Positions 53,194 to 61,790 of a stretch of DNA of 64,000 nucleotides are shown one piece after another (the stretch's first letter is position 1; each line of letters starts with the position of its first letter). The notes beneath the pieces were generated by a model that had not been told where the DNA came from, did no database searches, and saw only the letters and a program-made list of their open reading frames with translations. Both the position numbers and the translations under genes were made by a program. Source of the stretch: Streptomyces sp. NBC_00510 (GTDB lineage Bacteria; Actinomycetota; Actinomycetes; Streptomycetales; Streptomycetaceae); contig CP107851.1 in the NCBI GenBank assembly GCA_036013505.1, positions 4,039,501 through 4,103,500 of the forward strand, given 5' to 3'.

Positions 53194-53718
53194 ATGAGCA
53201 TCGGCCACACCCTGCTCGGACTCCTGGAGTCCGGCCCGCGCCACGGATACGACCTGAAGCGGGCATTCGACAACAAGTTCGGCCACGACCGCCCGCTGCA
53301 CTACGGCCAGGTCTACTCGACGATGGCGCGGCTGCTGAAGAACGGGCTGGTCGAGGTCGACGGCATCGAGCCCGGCGGCGGCCCGGAACGCAAGCGGTAC
53401 GCGATCACCGAGGCCGGGATCACCGACGTCGAGAAGTGGCTCGGGCAGCCGGAGAAGCCCGAGCCCTACCTGCAGAACACCCTCTACACCAAGGTCGTCC
53501 TCGCGCTGCTCACCGGGCGCAGCGCCGCCGGCCTCCTCGACACCCAGAGGTCCGAGCATCTGCGGCTGATGCGGGAACTGACCGGACGCAAGCGGCACGG
53601 CGACTTCGCGGACCAGCTCATCTGCGACCACGCCCTGTTTCACCTGGAGGCGGACCTGCGGTGGCTGGAGCTCACCGCCGCCCGCCTCGACCTACTCGCG
53701 GCGGAGGTAGCCGAGTGA
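53194..53718 (+). CDS. PadR-family transcriptional regulator
   Basis: A 174-residue regulator with the PadR winged helix at the start (IGHTLLGLLESGPRHGYDLKRAFDNKF, GQVYSTMARLLKNGLVEVDG) and a C-terminal helical dimerisation domain (Vir_act_alpha_C type). It opens an operon with an ABC ATPase and an FtsX-like permease, a common drug- or peptide-responsive arrangement; it probably represses its own operon. The ATG at 53194 fits the family start. It overlaps the ATPase gene by 4 bases. Confidence 0.92.
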   Translation: MSIGHTLLGLLESGPRHGYDLKRAFDNKFGHDRPLHYGQVYSTMARLLKNGLVEVDGIEPGGGPERKRYAITEAGITDVEKWLGQPEKPEPYLQNTLYTKVVLALLTGRSAAGLLDTQRSEHLRLMRELTGRKRHGDFADQLICDHALFHLEADLRWLELTAARLDLLAAEVAE

Positions 53719-54401
53719 GCACCACGGAGAACCTGATGGAGGCCGTCGACCTGCACAAGGCGTACGGCCCGACCCCGGCCCTGGACGGCGCGGAGTTCGC
53801 GATACGCGCCGGGGAGGTCGTCGCCGTCATGGGGCCGTCCGGCTCCGGCAAGTCGACGCTGCTGCACTGCCTGGCCGGCATCGTCCGGCCGGACTCGGGC
53901 AGCGTGCTGTACCGGGGACGGGACCTGACCGCCATGAGCGACGCCGAGCGCAGCGCGCTGCGCCGCGGCGAGTTCGGCTTCGTCTTCCAGTTCGGCCAGC
54001 TCGTCCCGGAGCTGACCTGTGTGGAGAACGTGGCCCTGCCGCTGCGGCTGAACGGCACCCGGCGCAAGGAGGCCGAGGCGCGCGCCAAGGAGTGGCTGGC
54101 CCGGCTGGAGGTCGACGACCTGGCGGGCAAGCGCCCCGGCGAGATCTCCGGCGGCCAGGGCCAGCGGGTCGCCGTGGCCAGGGCACTGGTCACCGGCCCG
54201 CGGGTGGTCTTCGCCGACGAGCCGACCGGCGCCCTGGACTCCCTCAACGGCGAGCGGGTGATGCGCATGCTGACCGACGCCGCCCGTGACACCGACGCCG
54301 CCGTCGTCCTCGTCACGCACGAGGCGCGGGTGGCCGCCTACTCCGACCGCGAGGTCGTCGTCCGTGACGGCAAGTCGCGCGACATGGAGAGGGTGGCATG
54401 A
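53715..54401 (+). CDS. MacB/LolD-type ABC transporter ATP-binding protein
   Basis: A 228-residue ATPase. Walker A is MGPSGSGKSTLLHCLAG, the signature is ISGGQGQRVAVARAL (Gln for the usual Gln-Gln), Walker B is VVFADEPTGALDS, and the switch His is in LVTHEARVA. This subfamily works with FtsX-like permeases in export or mechanotransmission and not uptake. GTG start inside the PadR stop (GTGA); overlaps the permease by 4 bases. Confidence 0.93.
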   Translation: MSTTENLMEAVDLHKAYGPTPALDGAEFAIRAGEVVAVMGPSGSGKSTLLHCLAGIVRPDSGSVLYRGRDLTAMSDAERSALRRGEFGFVFQFGQLVPELTCVENVALPLRLNGTRRKEAEARAKEWLARLEVDDLAGKRPGEISGGQGQRVAVARALVTGPRVVFADEPTGALDSLNGERVMRMLTDAARDTDAAVVLVTHEARVAAYSDREVVVRDGKSRDMERVA

Positions 54402-56785
54402 GCACCGCCCACCCGCCTCCGAACGGCGGCCTCGCCGGCTGGGTCCGTGATCTGGGCCTGGGCGTCCGCTTCGCGGCGACCGGCGGCCGCGAGGGCTGGA
54501 CCCGCACCCTGCTCACCGCGGTCGGCGTCGGCCTCGGCGTCGCGCTGCTGCTGGTGGCGGCCGCCGTGCCCGCCATGCTGGGCGCCCGGGCCGACCGGGG
54601 CTACGACCGGGACTACTCCTGGTTCAACGACCAGCCCAAGCAGTCCGCCACCACGGTGCTGCGCGAACAGGCCGACACCCGTTTCCGCGACGACTCCATC
54701 CGGGGTCTGCTGCTCAAGGCCGACGGCGACCGGCCGGTGCTGCCGCCGGGCCTCGACGCGATGCCCGCGCCCGGCGAGATGGTGGTCTCCCCCGCGCTGA
54801 AGAAGCTGCTCGACCAGCCCGGCAGCAAGCTGCTGCGGGAACGGCTGGACTACCGCATCTCCGGCGTCATCGGCGACGAGGGCCTGCTCGGACCGGCCGA
54901 GCTGGCCTACTACGCGGGCAGCGACAAGCTCGTCGCCCGCAACGAGGACGGTTCCGTCGGGAACGCCACCCGCATCCCGTACTTCGGACGCGGCACCGTC
55001 AAACCCGAGCCGCTGGGCGGGGTGCTGAGCCTGCTGGTCGTCATCATCGTCGTCGTCCTGCTGATGCCCGTGGCCGTCTTCATCGGCACCGCCGTCCGCT
55101 TCGGCGGCGAACGCCGCGACCGGCGGCTGGCCGCGCTGCGGCTGGTCGGCGCCGACAGCCGGATGACCCGGCGGGTCGCGGCCGGCGAGGCGCTCTTCGG
55201 CTCCCTGCTCGGACTCGTCGTGGGCACCGGGATCTTCCTGTGGGCCCGGCAGTTCTCGCCCGATGTGACGCTGTACGACATCAGCCTCTTCCCGTCCGAC
55301 ATCACGCCCGGTCCCGGGCTGGCCGCGCTGGTGGCGGTGGCGGTTCCGGGGTCGGCGGTCGCGGTCACCCTGCTGGCGATGCGCGGAATCGCCGTCGAGC
55401 CGCTCGGCGTGGTGCGCAAGGCCACCGCGCAGAAGCGACGGCTGTGGTGGCGGCTGCTGATCCCGCTGGCCGGCCTCGCACTGCTGGTTCCGCTGTTCGG
55501 GAGCATCTCCCAGAACTCCTCGGTCAATCCCTACCAGGTGACGGCCGGTGTGGTCCTGCTGCTGGTCGGTCTCACCGCCGTGCTGCCCTGGCTGGTCGAG
55601 TCGGTCGTCGGGCGCTTCCACGGCGGGTCGCTGCCCTGGCAGCTGGCCACGCGCCGCATCCAGCTCGACAGCAGCGCCGCCGCCCGCATGGTCAGCGGGG
55701 TCACCGTCGCCGTGGCGGGGGCGATCGCCCTCCAGTCGCTCTTCACCGGGGTGCAGGGCGACTTCGTCACGGAGACCGGCCAGGACCCGGACCGCGCCCA
55801 GCTCAGCATCTCGCAGAACGTCGGCAGCGGGGCGGAAGCGCAGCGCGTGGAGAAGGCCTTCGCCGACACCCCGGGCGTCCGGACGGTACTCGGCGTCGTC
55901 CAGGGCAACAGCGTCCAGGGGAACGCCTCGACGCTGAAGTCCGAGGACATCCGGTACGCGCCCCTGGTCGTGGGCGACTGCGCAACGCTGCGCGAGCTCG
56001 CCGAGGTCGGAGCCGGCTGCGCCGACGGCGACGTGTTCCTGGTGTCCGACCCCGAAGGCTACGACGGCATGAGCTTCATCAAGCCGGGCGGCACGCTCGA
56101 TCTGAACACGCCGGTCACGGACAAGTACACCGGCACGCGCCAGCCGTGGCGGATCCCGGCCGACGCCCGCCCGGCGAAGTCCCGCGTGGCGCCGGACGGG
56201 AACCAGGAGTGGGGCGTGCTGGCCACCCCCGCCGCCTTGGACGTGGCGGCACTGCGCACGCCCGCCGTCCGGCTCATGCTGAGGACCGACCCGGGCTCGC
56301 CGGACGCCGTCGAGCACGCCCGCAACACCGCCGCGCGCATCGACCCCACGCTCACGGTCTACCAGTTGCAGGCGACCAGCGAGGACCGCAAGTTCGCGAC
56401 GATCCGGCGCGGGCTGTTCATCGGCGCCACGGCCACCCTCGCTCTGATCGGCGCGAGCTTGCTGGTCTCCATGCTGGAGCAACTGCGCGAGCGCAGGAAG
56501 CTGCTGGCCGTCCTGGTCGCCTTCGGCACCCGGCGGTCCGTGCTCGGTCTGTCGGTGCTCTGGCAGACGGCGCTGCCGGTCGCCCTGGGGCTCGCCCTCG
56601 CGGTCGTCGGCGGTGCGGGACTCGCCGCGGCCCTGCGGAAGATGGTGGGCCTGGGCCCGCATGTCGACTGGGCAAGCGTGGGCGCCATGACCGGCGCCGG
56701 TGCGGGAGTGGTCATCCTGGTCACGGCGCTGAGCCTGCCGCCGTTGTGGCGGATGATGCGTCCGGACGGTCTGCGGACGGAGTGA
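54398..56785 (+). CDS. FtsX-like ABC transporter permease
   Basis: A 795-residue membrane protein of the type VII ABC (MacB/FtsX-like) kind with duplicated FtsX modules. The first membrane segment (about 38-60) is followed by an external domain, a three-to-four helix FtsX module (from about 208), a second set of helices in the middle, another external domain, and a C-terminal FtsX module (LFIGATATLALIGASLLVSMLEQLRERRK...). Probably exports an antimicrobial or peptide, or senses it for the PadR regulator. It is convergent with oxyR, only 19 bases apart. Confidence 0.9.
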   Translation: MSTAHPPPNGGLAGWVRDLGLGVRFAATGGREGWTRTLLTAVGVGLGVALLLVAAAVPAMLGARADRGYDRDYSWFNDQPKQSATTVLREQADTRFRDDSIRGLLLKADGDRPVLPPGLDAMPAPGEMVVSPALKKLLDQPGSKLLRERLDYRISGVIGDEGLLGPAELAYYAGSDKLVARNEDGSVGNATRIPYFGRGTVKPEPLGGVLSLLVVIIVVVLLMPVAVFIGTAVRFGGERRDRRLAALRLVGADSRMTRRVAAGEALFGSLLGLVVGTGIFLWARQFSPDVTLYDISLFPSDITPGPGLAALVAVAVPGSAVAVTLLAMRGIAVEPLGVVRKATAQKRRLWWRLLIPLAGLALLVPLFGSISQNSSVNPYQVTAGVVLLLVGLTAVLPWLVESVVGRFHGGSLPWQLATRRIQLDSSAAARMVSGVTVAVAGAIALQSLFTGVQGDFVTETGQDPDRAQLSISQNVGSGAEAQRVEKAFADTPGVRTVLGVVQGNSVQGNASTLKSEDIRYAPLVVGDCATLRELAEVGAGCADGDVFLVSDPEGYDGMSFIKPGGTLDLNTPVTDKYTGTRQPWRIPADARPAKSRVAPDGNQEWGVLATPAALDVAALRTPAVRLMLRTDPGSPDAVEHARNTAARIDPTLTVYQLQATSEDRKFATIRRGLFIGATATLALIGASLLVSMLEQLRERRKLLAVLVAFGTRRSVLGLSVLWQTALPVALGLALAVVGGAGLAAALRKMVGLGPHVDWASVGAMTGAGAGVVILVTALSLPPLWRMMRPDGLRTE

Positions 56786-56804
56786 CGCCGGCGGCCCCCG
56801 GCCG

Positions 56805-57752
56805 TCAGCGGGCGAACCGTACCGGCAGCGGTGCCAGGGCACCGCGCAGCGCGGAGGCGAAGGCCTCGAACTCCTCCGCGCGCGCGGTGCCCGCGCGCAT
56901 CGCCAGCGCGATGCGCCGTGACGGCGCCGGGTCGGCGAAGTACCCCGTGGCGAGGTCCGCGCTGCGTCCGGTCTCCACCGGGACCGCCGTCCTCGGCAGC
57001 AGCGTCACCCCGAGCCCGCCGGCCACCAGCTGCACCAGTGTGGACAGCCCCGCCGCGGTCGTGGTGGCGGTCGCCCCCTCGGTGCGGCCCGCCTCCCGGC
57101 AGACGTCCAGCGCCTGGTCGCGCAGGCAGTGCCCCTCCTCCAGCAGCAGCAGGTCCAGCTGCCGCAGGGCCTCGCGGGGGATGTCCATCCGTCCGGCCAG
57201 CCAGTGGTCGCGCGGGGTGACCAGGACGAAGTCCTCGTCGAAGAGGGGCAGTTCGGCGACGGCGGGGACACCGAGCGGTACGGCGAGGAGCAGCAGGTCC
57301 AGCCGGCCCGCCGTGAGTCCCTCCAGCAGCGAGGACGTCTGCTCCTCGTGCACCTGCAGGTCGAGCTCCGGGTACGTGTCGTGCGCCAGCCGCAGCACGG
57401 TCGGCAGCAGATAGGGCGCCACCGTCGGGATCACCCCGAGCCGCAGCACCCCCGTGAAGGGCGCGCGCGCCGCCTCCGCCTCGTCGAGGAGGTCGCCGAC
57501 CGCTCCCAGCACCGCCCGCGCCCGGACCGCGACGCGCTCCCCCGCCGAGGTCAGCAGCACCTTGCGGGTCGTGCGCTCCACGAGCACCACCCCGAGCGCC
57601 TCCTCCAGCGCGGCGACCGCCCCGGACAGCGCCGGCTGGCTCGTGCCTATCGCCGCGGCCGCGTCCCTGAAGTGGAGGTGCTCGGCAACGGCCGCGAAAG
57701 CCCGCAACTGGGACAGGCTCGGCTGGCGCTGGCTGCCGCGCTGACTACTGAT
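56805..57752 (-). CDS. oxyR: LysR-family peroxide sensor OxyR
   Basis: The HTH region reads SLSQLRAFAAVAEHLHFRDAAAAIGTSQPALSGAVAALEEALG, and the ligand domain has the redox pair EGHCLRDQALDVC (Cys spaced 9 residues) of OxyR. It is divergent from ahpCD, its classical target. The frame opens after a TGA at 57767-57765 and has no ATG or GTG before the HTH. The first usual start is TTG at 57707, which would clip the first HTH helix. The coordinates given use ATC at 57752, which has GGAGG 5 bases upstream; this is an inference and the true start is open. Confidence 0.88.
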   Translation of the reverse strand: MSSQRGSQRQPSLSQLRAFAAVAEHLHFRDAAAAIGTSQPALSGAVAALEEALGVVLVERTTRKVLLTSAGERVAVRARAVLGAVGDLLDEAEAARAPFTGVLRLGVIPTVAPYLLPTVLRLAHDTYPELDLQVHEEQTSSLLEGLTAGRLDLLLLAVPLGVPAVAELPLFDEDFVLVTPRDHWLAGRMDIPREALRQLDLLLLEEGHCLRDQALDVCREAGRTEGATATTTAAGLSTLVQLVAGGLGVTLLPRTAVPVETGRSADLATGYFADPAPSRRIALAMRAGTARAEEFEAFASALRGALAPLPVRFAR

Positions 57753-58014
57753 AACCGCCTCCGATCAACGACCTCCAGTCTAGTTGCGTACACGATCAAT
57801 GACCGCCGGGCCCGGGCGGCTGCCCGCCCCCTGTGGCGTCGGTCACTCTGCGCAGCGGCTCGTCAGAACCTCACTCGTCGATAAGGGGTTCCGATCAATG
57901 CGACCCGCCGGGGCGATTTCACTGATCAATGGGCTCATGGCAGGGTGAGCGGGACCCATCGAGGGACCGTGCGGCCACCCCGCGCCCGGGTCCCGACCCT
58001 CCCTAGGAGTGCGT
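57753..58014. promoter_or_regulatory. oxyR-ahpC divergent regulatory region with GATCAATG array
   Basis: Four copies of GATCAAyG occur at 57763, 57794, 57893 and 57924. The first two and the last two are each exactly 31 bp apart. Near oxyR the repeat extends to CGATCAAyGACC (57762-57773, 57793-57804). These are the obvious candidates for OxyR binding and cover both promoters. Confidence 0.6.
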
Positions 58015-58569
58015 GTGCTCACCGTCGGTGACAAGTTCCCCCTGTTCGAACTGACCGCCTGTGTGGACCTCGACCCCGAGAAGGCCTTCGCCCAGATCGA
58101 CCACAAGTCGTACGAGGGCAAGTGGAAGGTCTACTTCGCGTGGCCGAAGGACTTCACCTTCGTCTGCCCGACGGAGATCGCTGCGTTCGGCAAGCTGAAC
58201 GACGAGTTCGCCGACCGTGACGCGCAGATCCTCGGCTTCTCCGTCGACTCCGAGTTCGTGCACCACGCCTGGCGCAAGGACCACGACGACCTGCGCGACC
58301 TGCCCTTCCCGATGCTGTCGGACATCAAGCGCGAGCTGTGCACCGACCTCGGTATCCTCGGCGAGGACGGCGTCGCCCAGCGCGCCACCTTCATCGTCGA
58401 CCCGAACAACGAGATCCAGTTCGTCATGGTGACCGCCGGTTCCGTGGGCCGTAACCCCAAGGAGGTCCTGCGGGTCCTCGACGCGCTGCAGACGGACGAG
58501 CTGTGCCCCTGCAACTGGAAGAAGGGCGACGAGACCCTCGACGTCGTCAAGCTGCTGGCCGGTGAGTGA
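58015..58569 (+). CDS. ahpC: Alkyl hydroperoxide reductase peroxiredoxin
   Basis: A 184-residue 2-Cys peroxiredoxin. The peroxidatic Cys is C51 in FTFVCPTEI, and the resolving Cys are in ELCPCNW (C164, C166). The GTG at 58015 is taken as start because AGGAG ends 5 bases upstream and MLTVGDKFP is the family start; a GTG two codons earlier is in frame. It reduces peroxides with electrons from AhpD. Controlled by the adjacent OxyR. Confidence 0.96.
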   Translation: MLTVGDKFPLFELTACVDLDPEKAFAQIDHKSYEGKWKVYFAWPKDFTFVCPTEIAAFGKLNDEFADRDAQILGFSVDSEFVHHAWRKDHDDLRDLPFPMLSDIKRELCTDLGILGEDGVAQRATFIVDPNNEIQFVMVTAGSVGRNPKEVLRVLDALQTDELCPCNWKKGDETLDVVKLLAGE

Positions 58570-58571
58570 CC

Positions 58572-59108
58572 GTGGCGCTCGATGAGCTGAAGTCCGCGCT
58601 GCCGGACTACGCCAAGGACCTCAAGCTCAACCTGGGCTCCGTGATCGGCAACTCCGAGCTCCCCCAGCAGCAGCTGTGGGGCACGGTGCTGGCCACCGCC
58701 ATCGCCTCGCGCTCGGCCGTCGTGCTGCGCGCGCTGGAGCCCGAGGCCCGCGAGAACCTCTCGCCGGAGGCGTACCAGGCCGCCAAGGCCGCCGCCGCCA
58801 TCATGGCGATGAACAACGTCTACTACCGGACCCGGCACCTGCTGTCGGACCCGGAGTACGGCAACCTGCGGGCCGGTCTGCGGATGAACGTCATCGGCAA
58901 CCCGGGCGTCGACAAGACCGACTTCGAGCTCTGGTCGCTGGCGGTCTCGGCGATCAACGGCTGCGGGATGTGCCTCGACTCGCACGAGCAGGTGCTGCGC
59001 AAGGCGGGCGTCGAGCGCGAGACGGTCCAGGAGGCCTTCAAGATCGCCGCCGTCGTGCAGGCGGTCGCGGCGACGCTGGACGCCGAGGCGGTCCTCGCCG
59101 GCGCGTGA
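58572..59108 (+). CDS. ahpD: Alkyl hydroperoxide reductase AhpD
   Basis: A 178-residue thiol reductant of AhpC. The redox centre is NGCGMCLDSHE (C131, C134, H138), with E119 completing the proton relay of the CMD fold. The GTG at 58572 gives the family start MALDELKSALPDY and has GGTGAG 5 bases upstream; a GTG at 58566 overlapping the ahpC stop is the alternative. Co-transcribed with ahpC. Confidence 0.95.
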   Translation: MALDELKSALPDYAKDLKLNLGSVIGNSELPQQQLWGTVLATAIASRSAVVLRALEPEARENLSPEAYQAAKAAAAIMAMNNVYYRTRHLLSDPEYGNLRAGLRMNVIGNPGVDKTDFELWSLAVSAINGCGMCLDSHEQVLRKAGVERETVQEAFKIAAVVQAVAATLDAEAVLAGA

Positions 59109-59121
59109 CGCGTGTTCCTGC

Positions 59122-59152
59122 GGGCCCGGCCACCCTTCGGGGGGCCGGGCCC
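59122..59152 (+). terminator. Terminator of ahpCD
   Basis: 10-bp perfect stem (59122-59131 with 59143-59152), then one mismatch and 3 more pairs around the loop TTC. Confidence 0.75.
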
Positions 59153-59247
59153 TTCGGCCGCCCCGCGTCAGGCCGGCCGCGTGAACTCCACCGTGCCCCG
59201 GGGCGGTCCGCCGGCGGCGCCGCGGTGGACGCACGGGCACACACGCG

Positions 59248-59273
59248 CGCGGCCGCCCCGAGGGGCGGCCGCG
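59248..59273 (-). terminator. Terminator of the AI-2E family gene
   Basis: Perfect 12-bp stem (59248-59259 with 59262-59273), tight loop, 19 bases beyond the stop at 59293. Confidence 0.7.
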
Positions 59274-59292
59274 GCACCGGGTGGTCACACCG

Positions 59293-60612
59293 TCAGACGG
59301 TCTCCCCCGGCGTGGCGTCGGGGAGTCCCCGCGCGCCGACCGGCGCCACCTCGGCGGCCGTCGCGCCGTGCGGCGCGGGCTCGTCGGCCATCGCCGCCTC
59401 CCGGGAGTGGGCCCGCAGGTAGCCGACCACGGTGTTGGTCACCGCGACCAGCGGTACGGCCACGACCGCCCCGCCGATGCCCGCGACGAGCGAACCGGCC
59501 GCCACCGACAGGATCACGCCGAGCGGATGCACCCGCACCGCCCGGCCCAGGATGAACGGCTGCAGGATGTGGCCCTCGATCTGCTGCACCAGCAGGACCA
59601 CCACCAGCACCATCAGCGCCGTGAACGGACCTTCCGTCACCAGCGCCACCACCATCGCGATGACGCCCGAGGCGACCGCGCCGACCAGTGGGACGAACGC
59701 GGCGAGGAAGATGATGACGGCCAGCGGCACCGCCATCGGCACCCCGAGGACGAAGATGCCGATGCCGATGAAGATGGCGTCGATCAGGGCCACTATCACC
59801 GTGCCGCGCACGTAGAGGGTGAGCGTGCGCCAGGCGCGCGGCCCCGCGCCGCCGAGCCCGTCGCGGGCGTCCACGGGGAAGAGCTTGAGGAACCAGTTCC
59901 AGATGTTCCGGCCGTCGTAGAGCAGGAAGAGCGTGCTGAACATCGCCAGCAGGATGCCGGTGAGCATCTCCACGACGACGGTGACGCCCTGCAGCCCGGC
60001 GTCGGTCAGCGCCTTGGAGTTGGTGCCGATCGCCTCCTGGAGGTTCTTGGCGATCTGGTTGATCTGGTCCTCGGTCACGTGGAACGGGCTGTTGAGCAGC
60101 CAGCGCTTCAGTTCGGTGATGCCGTCCTGGAGGCTGTTGGAGAGGTTGTCGACGTTCTCCATGACCTGCCAGACCACGAACCAGCCGACCAGGCCCATCA
60201 TCACGAAGCCGCTGATGAAGACGATGGCCGTGGCGAACCCGCGCGGCACCCCCAGCCGCTTCAGCCGGCCCACGAAGGGCTGCAGCAGCGCGGTGATCAG
60301 CAGCGCGGCGACGAAGGAGAGGACGACCAGCTGTATGGTGCCGATCACCCGCATCAGCACCCAGACGGTGCCGGCCAGCACCAGCAGCCGCCAGCCGAGT
60401 TCGGCCGCGACCCGCATGCTCCACGGCACCCGGGCGACCGGGTCGCCGGGGCCGGAGGCGCGCGGCGGGTACCGGCGCGCGGTCTGCTCCTCCTGACGGC
60501 GGGACTCCTCGCGGGCGCCCTCGGCCGCGGCCCGGCGCTGTTCTTCCAGCCTCCCGGCGAGCTTGGCGAGCTCCGCCGCCAGCCCGGAGCCCCATTGGCG
60601 CTTCTCCGACAT
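59293..60612 (-). CDS. AI-2E family transporter-like membrane protein
   Basis: A 439-residue membrane protein. A charged cytoplasmic N-terminus (coiled coil, LAGRLEEQRRAAAEGAREESRRQ) precedes about eight membrane segments, with the family motif GHILQPFILGRAVRVHPLGVILSVAAGSLVAGIGGAVVAVPLVA near the C-terminus. Members export the quorum signal AI-2 or act as Na+/H+ antiporters or in other roles; the substrate here is unknown. AGGGGA lies about 5 bases before the ATG at 60612. Confidence 0.88.
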   Translation of the reverse strand: MSEKRQWGSGLAAELAKLAGRLEEQRRAAAEGAREESRRQEEQTARRYPPRASGPGDPVARVPWSMRVAAELGWRLLVLAGTVWVLMRVIGTIQLVVLSFVAALLITALLQPFVGRLKRLGVPRGFATAIVFISGFVMMGLVGWFVVWQVMENVDNLSNSLQDGITELKRWLLNSPFHVTEDQINQIAKNLQEAIGTNSKALTDAGLQGVTVVVEMLTGILLAMFSTLFLLYDGRNIWNWFLKLFPVDARDGLGGAGPRAWRTLTLYVRGTVIVALIDAIFIGIGIFVLGVPMAVPLAVIIFLAAFVPLVGAVASGVIAMVVALVTEGPFTALMVLVVVLLVQQIEGHILQPFILGRAVRVHPLGVILSVAAGSLVAGIGGAVVAVPLVAVTNTVVGYLRAHSREAAMADEPAPHGATAAEVAPVGARGLPDATPGETV

Positions 60613-60667
60613 CGCTTCCCCTGTCCCCCGCCCCCCGGCCTGTCCGTCCGCACCACCGTACGCGCAA

Positions 60668-60701
60668 CGAGCCCCCGATCCCTCAAGGGGTCGGGGGCTC
60701 G
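60668..60701 (-). terminator. Terminator of the transglycosylase-like gene
   Basis: 15-bp stem (60668-60682 with 60687-60701, one T.G pair), loop TCAA, 24 bases beyond the stop at 60725. It separates this gene from the AI-2E gene. Confidence 0.8.
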
Positions 60702-60724
60702 TCGGCGATTTGTGGATGTACGGC

Positions 60725-61393
60725 CTAGTACCAGTGGTTGGCCTGCCAGAACGACCAGGCACCGCAGGGGCTGCCGTACCGGCTGTTCATGTAGTTGAGG
60801 CCCCACTTGATCTGGGTACCGGGGTTGGTGCGCCAGTCGGCGCCCGCGGAGGCCATCTTGGAGCCGGGCAGGGCCTGGACGAGGCCGTAGGCGCCGGAAG
60901 AGGCGTTCGTCGCGGTGTAGTTCCAGCCGCTCTCACGGGTGACGATGTTGGAGAAGCACTGGTATTGGGAGGCGTCGCCTATGAGGCCCTGGGCCATGGC
61001 CTGGACTTCGGAGACCGTGTACGAGGCCTTCACGACCAGCGCGGCGCGCTCCGCGGCGCGGGAGGCCTCCTTGGCCTTGCGGTCGGCCTCGGCCTTCTCC
61101 TCCGCCTTCTTGCGGGCGGAGGCGTCCTTGGCGGCCTGCTTGCGCGCTGCCTCCTCGGCGGCCTTCTTCGCACCGGCGTCGGCGGCGTCGGACTGCGCCT
61201 GCACCTGCTGCGTGAGGGAAGCCTGCTGAACCTGCTGCCCAGCGGGTATGTCCGCGAGGACGGTGGTCGCATCGGCGGCGGCGACGGGCTGTACGACACC
61301 CTCGCTGCCGGAGGCGACACCGACGACGGCGCCCACAGTGGTGACCGCAGTGGCCGAAGCCACCGCGAATCCCCGGACCGAGATCCGGCTCAC
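60725..61393 (-). CDS. Secreted transglycosylase SLT-domain protein
   Basis: A 222-residue exported protein. Signal peptide about 1-40 (VAAADA), a Lys/Ala/Glu coiled coil (about 62-120) and a compact lysozyme-like domain (125-222): RESGWNYTATNASSGAYGLVQALPGSKM with catalytic Glu154, then NYMNSRYGSPCGAWSFWQANHWY with Cys146 and Cys210 likely paired. It should cleave peptidoglycan glycan strands. The GTG at 61393 follows GGAAGGA by 4-5 bases; the longer frame is excluded. Confidence 0.88.
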   Translation of the reverse strand: MSRISVRGFAVASATAVTTVGAVVGVASGSEGVVQPVAAADATTVLADIPAGQQVQQASLTQQVQAQSDAADAGAKKAAEEAARKQAAKDASARKKAEEKAEADRKAKEASRAAERAALVVKASYTVSEVQAMAQGLIGDASQYQCFSNIVTRESGWNYTATNASSGAYGLVQALPGSKMASAGADWRTNPGTQIKWGLNYMNSRYGSPCGAWSFWQANHWY

Positions 61394-61734
61394 ACGGTTT
61401 CCTTCCAGCGTCGCCCGCTTGGTGACCTCGCGGACGCGATCGTGCCCCTCCGCACTGGCTTCCTGCTGCACCGGTCACAGAAGCACTGGCCCGGTGCGGC
61501 TCCCCCGACGGGGCGGGAGTGCGCTGATTCAGTTCGGGCGGCCCACGGCGAACGCTGTTCAGTTCTGAGGTTCCGTACGTTTACGGGTACGGGTGTGCCG
61601 AGGGCGGGGGCCTGACAGAACCGACAGCCTGCCGTAGGCGGACGCGTCCACGCAATTCCCCGTTGCGTGTCAAAGCTCACACGCCACGTGGGCCACGGAA
61701 ATTTCCGTTACGCATCCGTAGCCTCCGCACACAG
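61394..61734 (-). promoter_or_regulatory. Long leader/promoter region of the SLT gene
   Basis: No gene in these bases. Three dyads cluster 250-310 bases before the start: ACGGAAATTTCCGT (61695-61708, perfect 14-bp), GCGTGT-N8-ACACGC (61665-61684) and ACGCAA-N7-TTGCGT (61650-61668), the last two overlapping. A long 5' leader is possible, but I could not match it to a known riboswitch. Confidence 0.45.
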
Positions 61735-61773
61735 CGCTAGGCTGCTGCGCCCTCGCGGCGCAGCAGCCTAGCG
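61735..61773 (-). terminator. Terminator of the PhoH-like gene
   Basis: Perfect 16-bp stem (61735-61750 with 61758-61773), 7-base loop, 17 bases beyond the stop at 61791. Confidence 0.85.
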
Positions 61774-61790
61774 GACCGCCAACTCGCCTG

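Noticed and set aside
61590..61640. Plus-strand stretch reminiscent of the 3' core of c-di-AMP (ydaO) riboswitches (GAACCGACAGC...GTAGGCG)
   Set aside because: It is on the wrong strand for the SLT gene, has no downstream plus-strand gene, and the 5' core of the aptamer is not visible.
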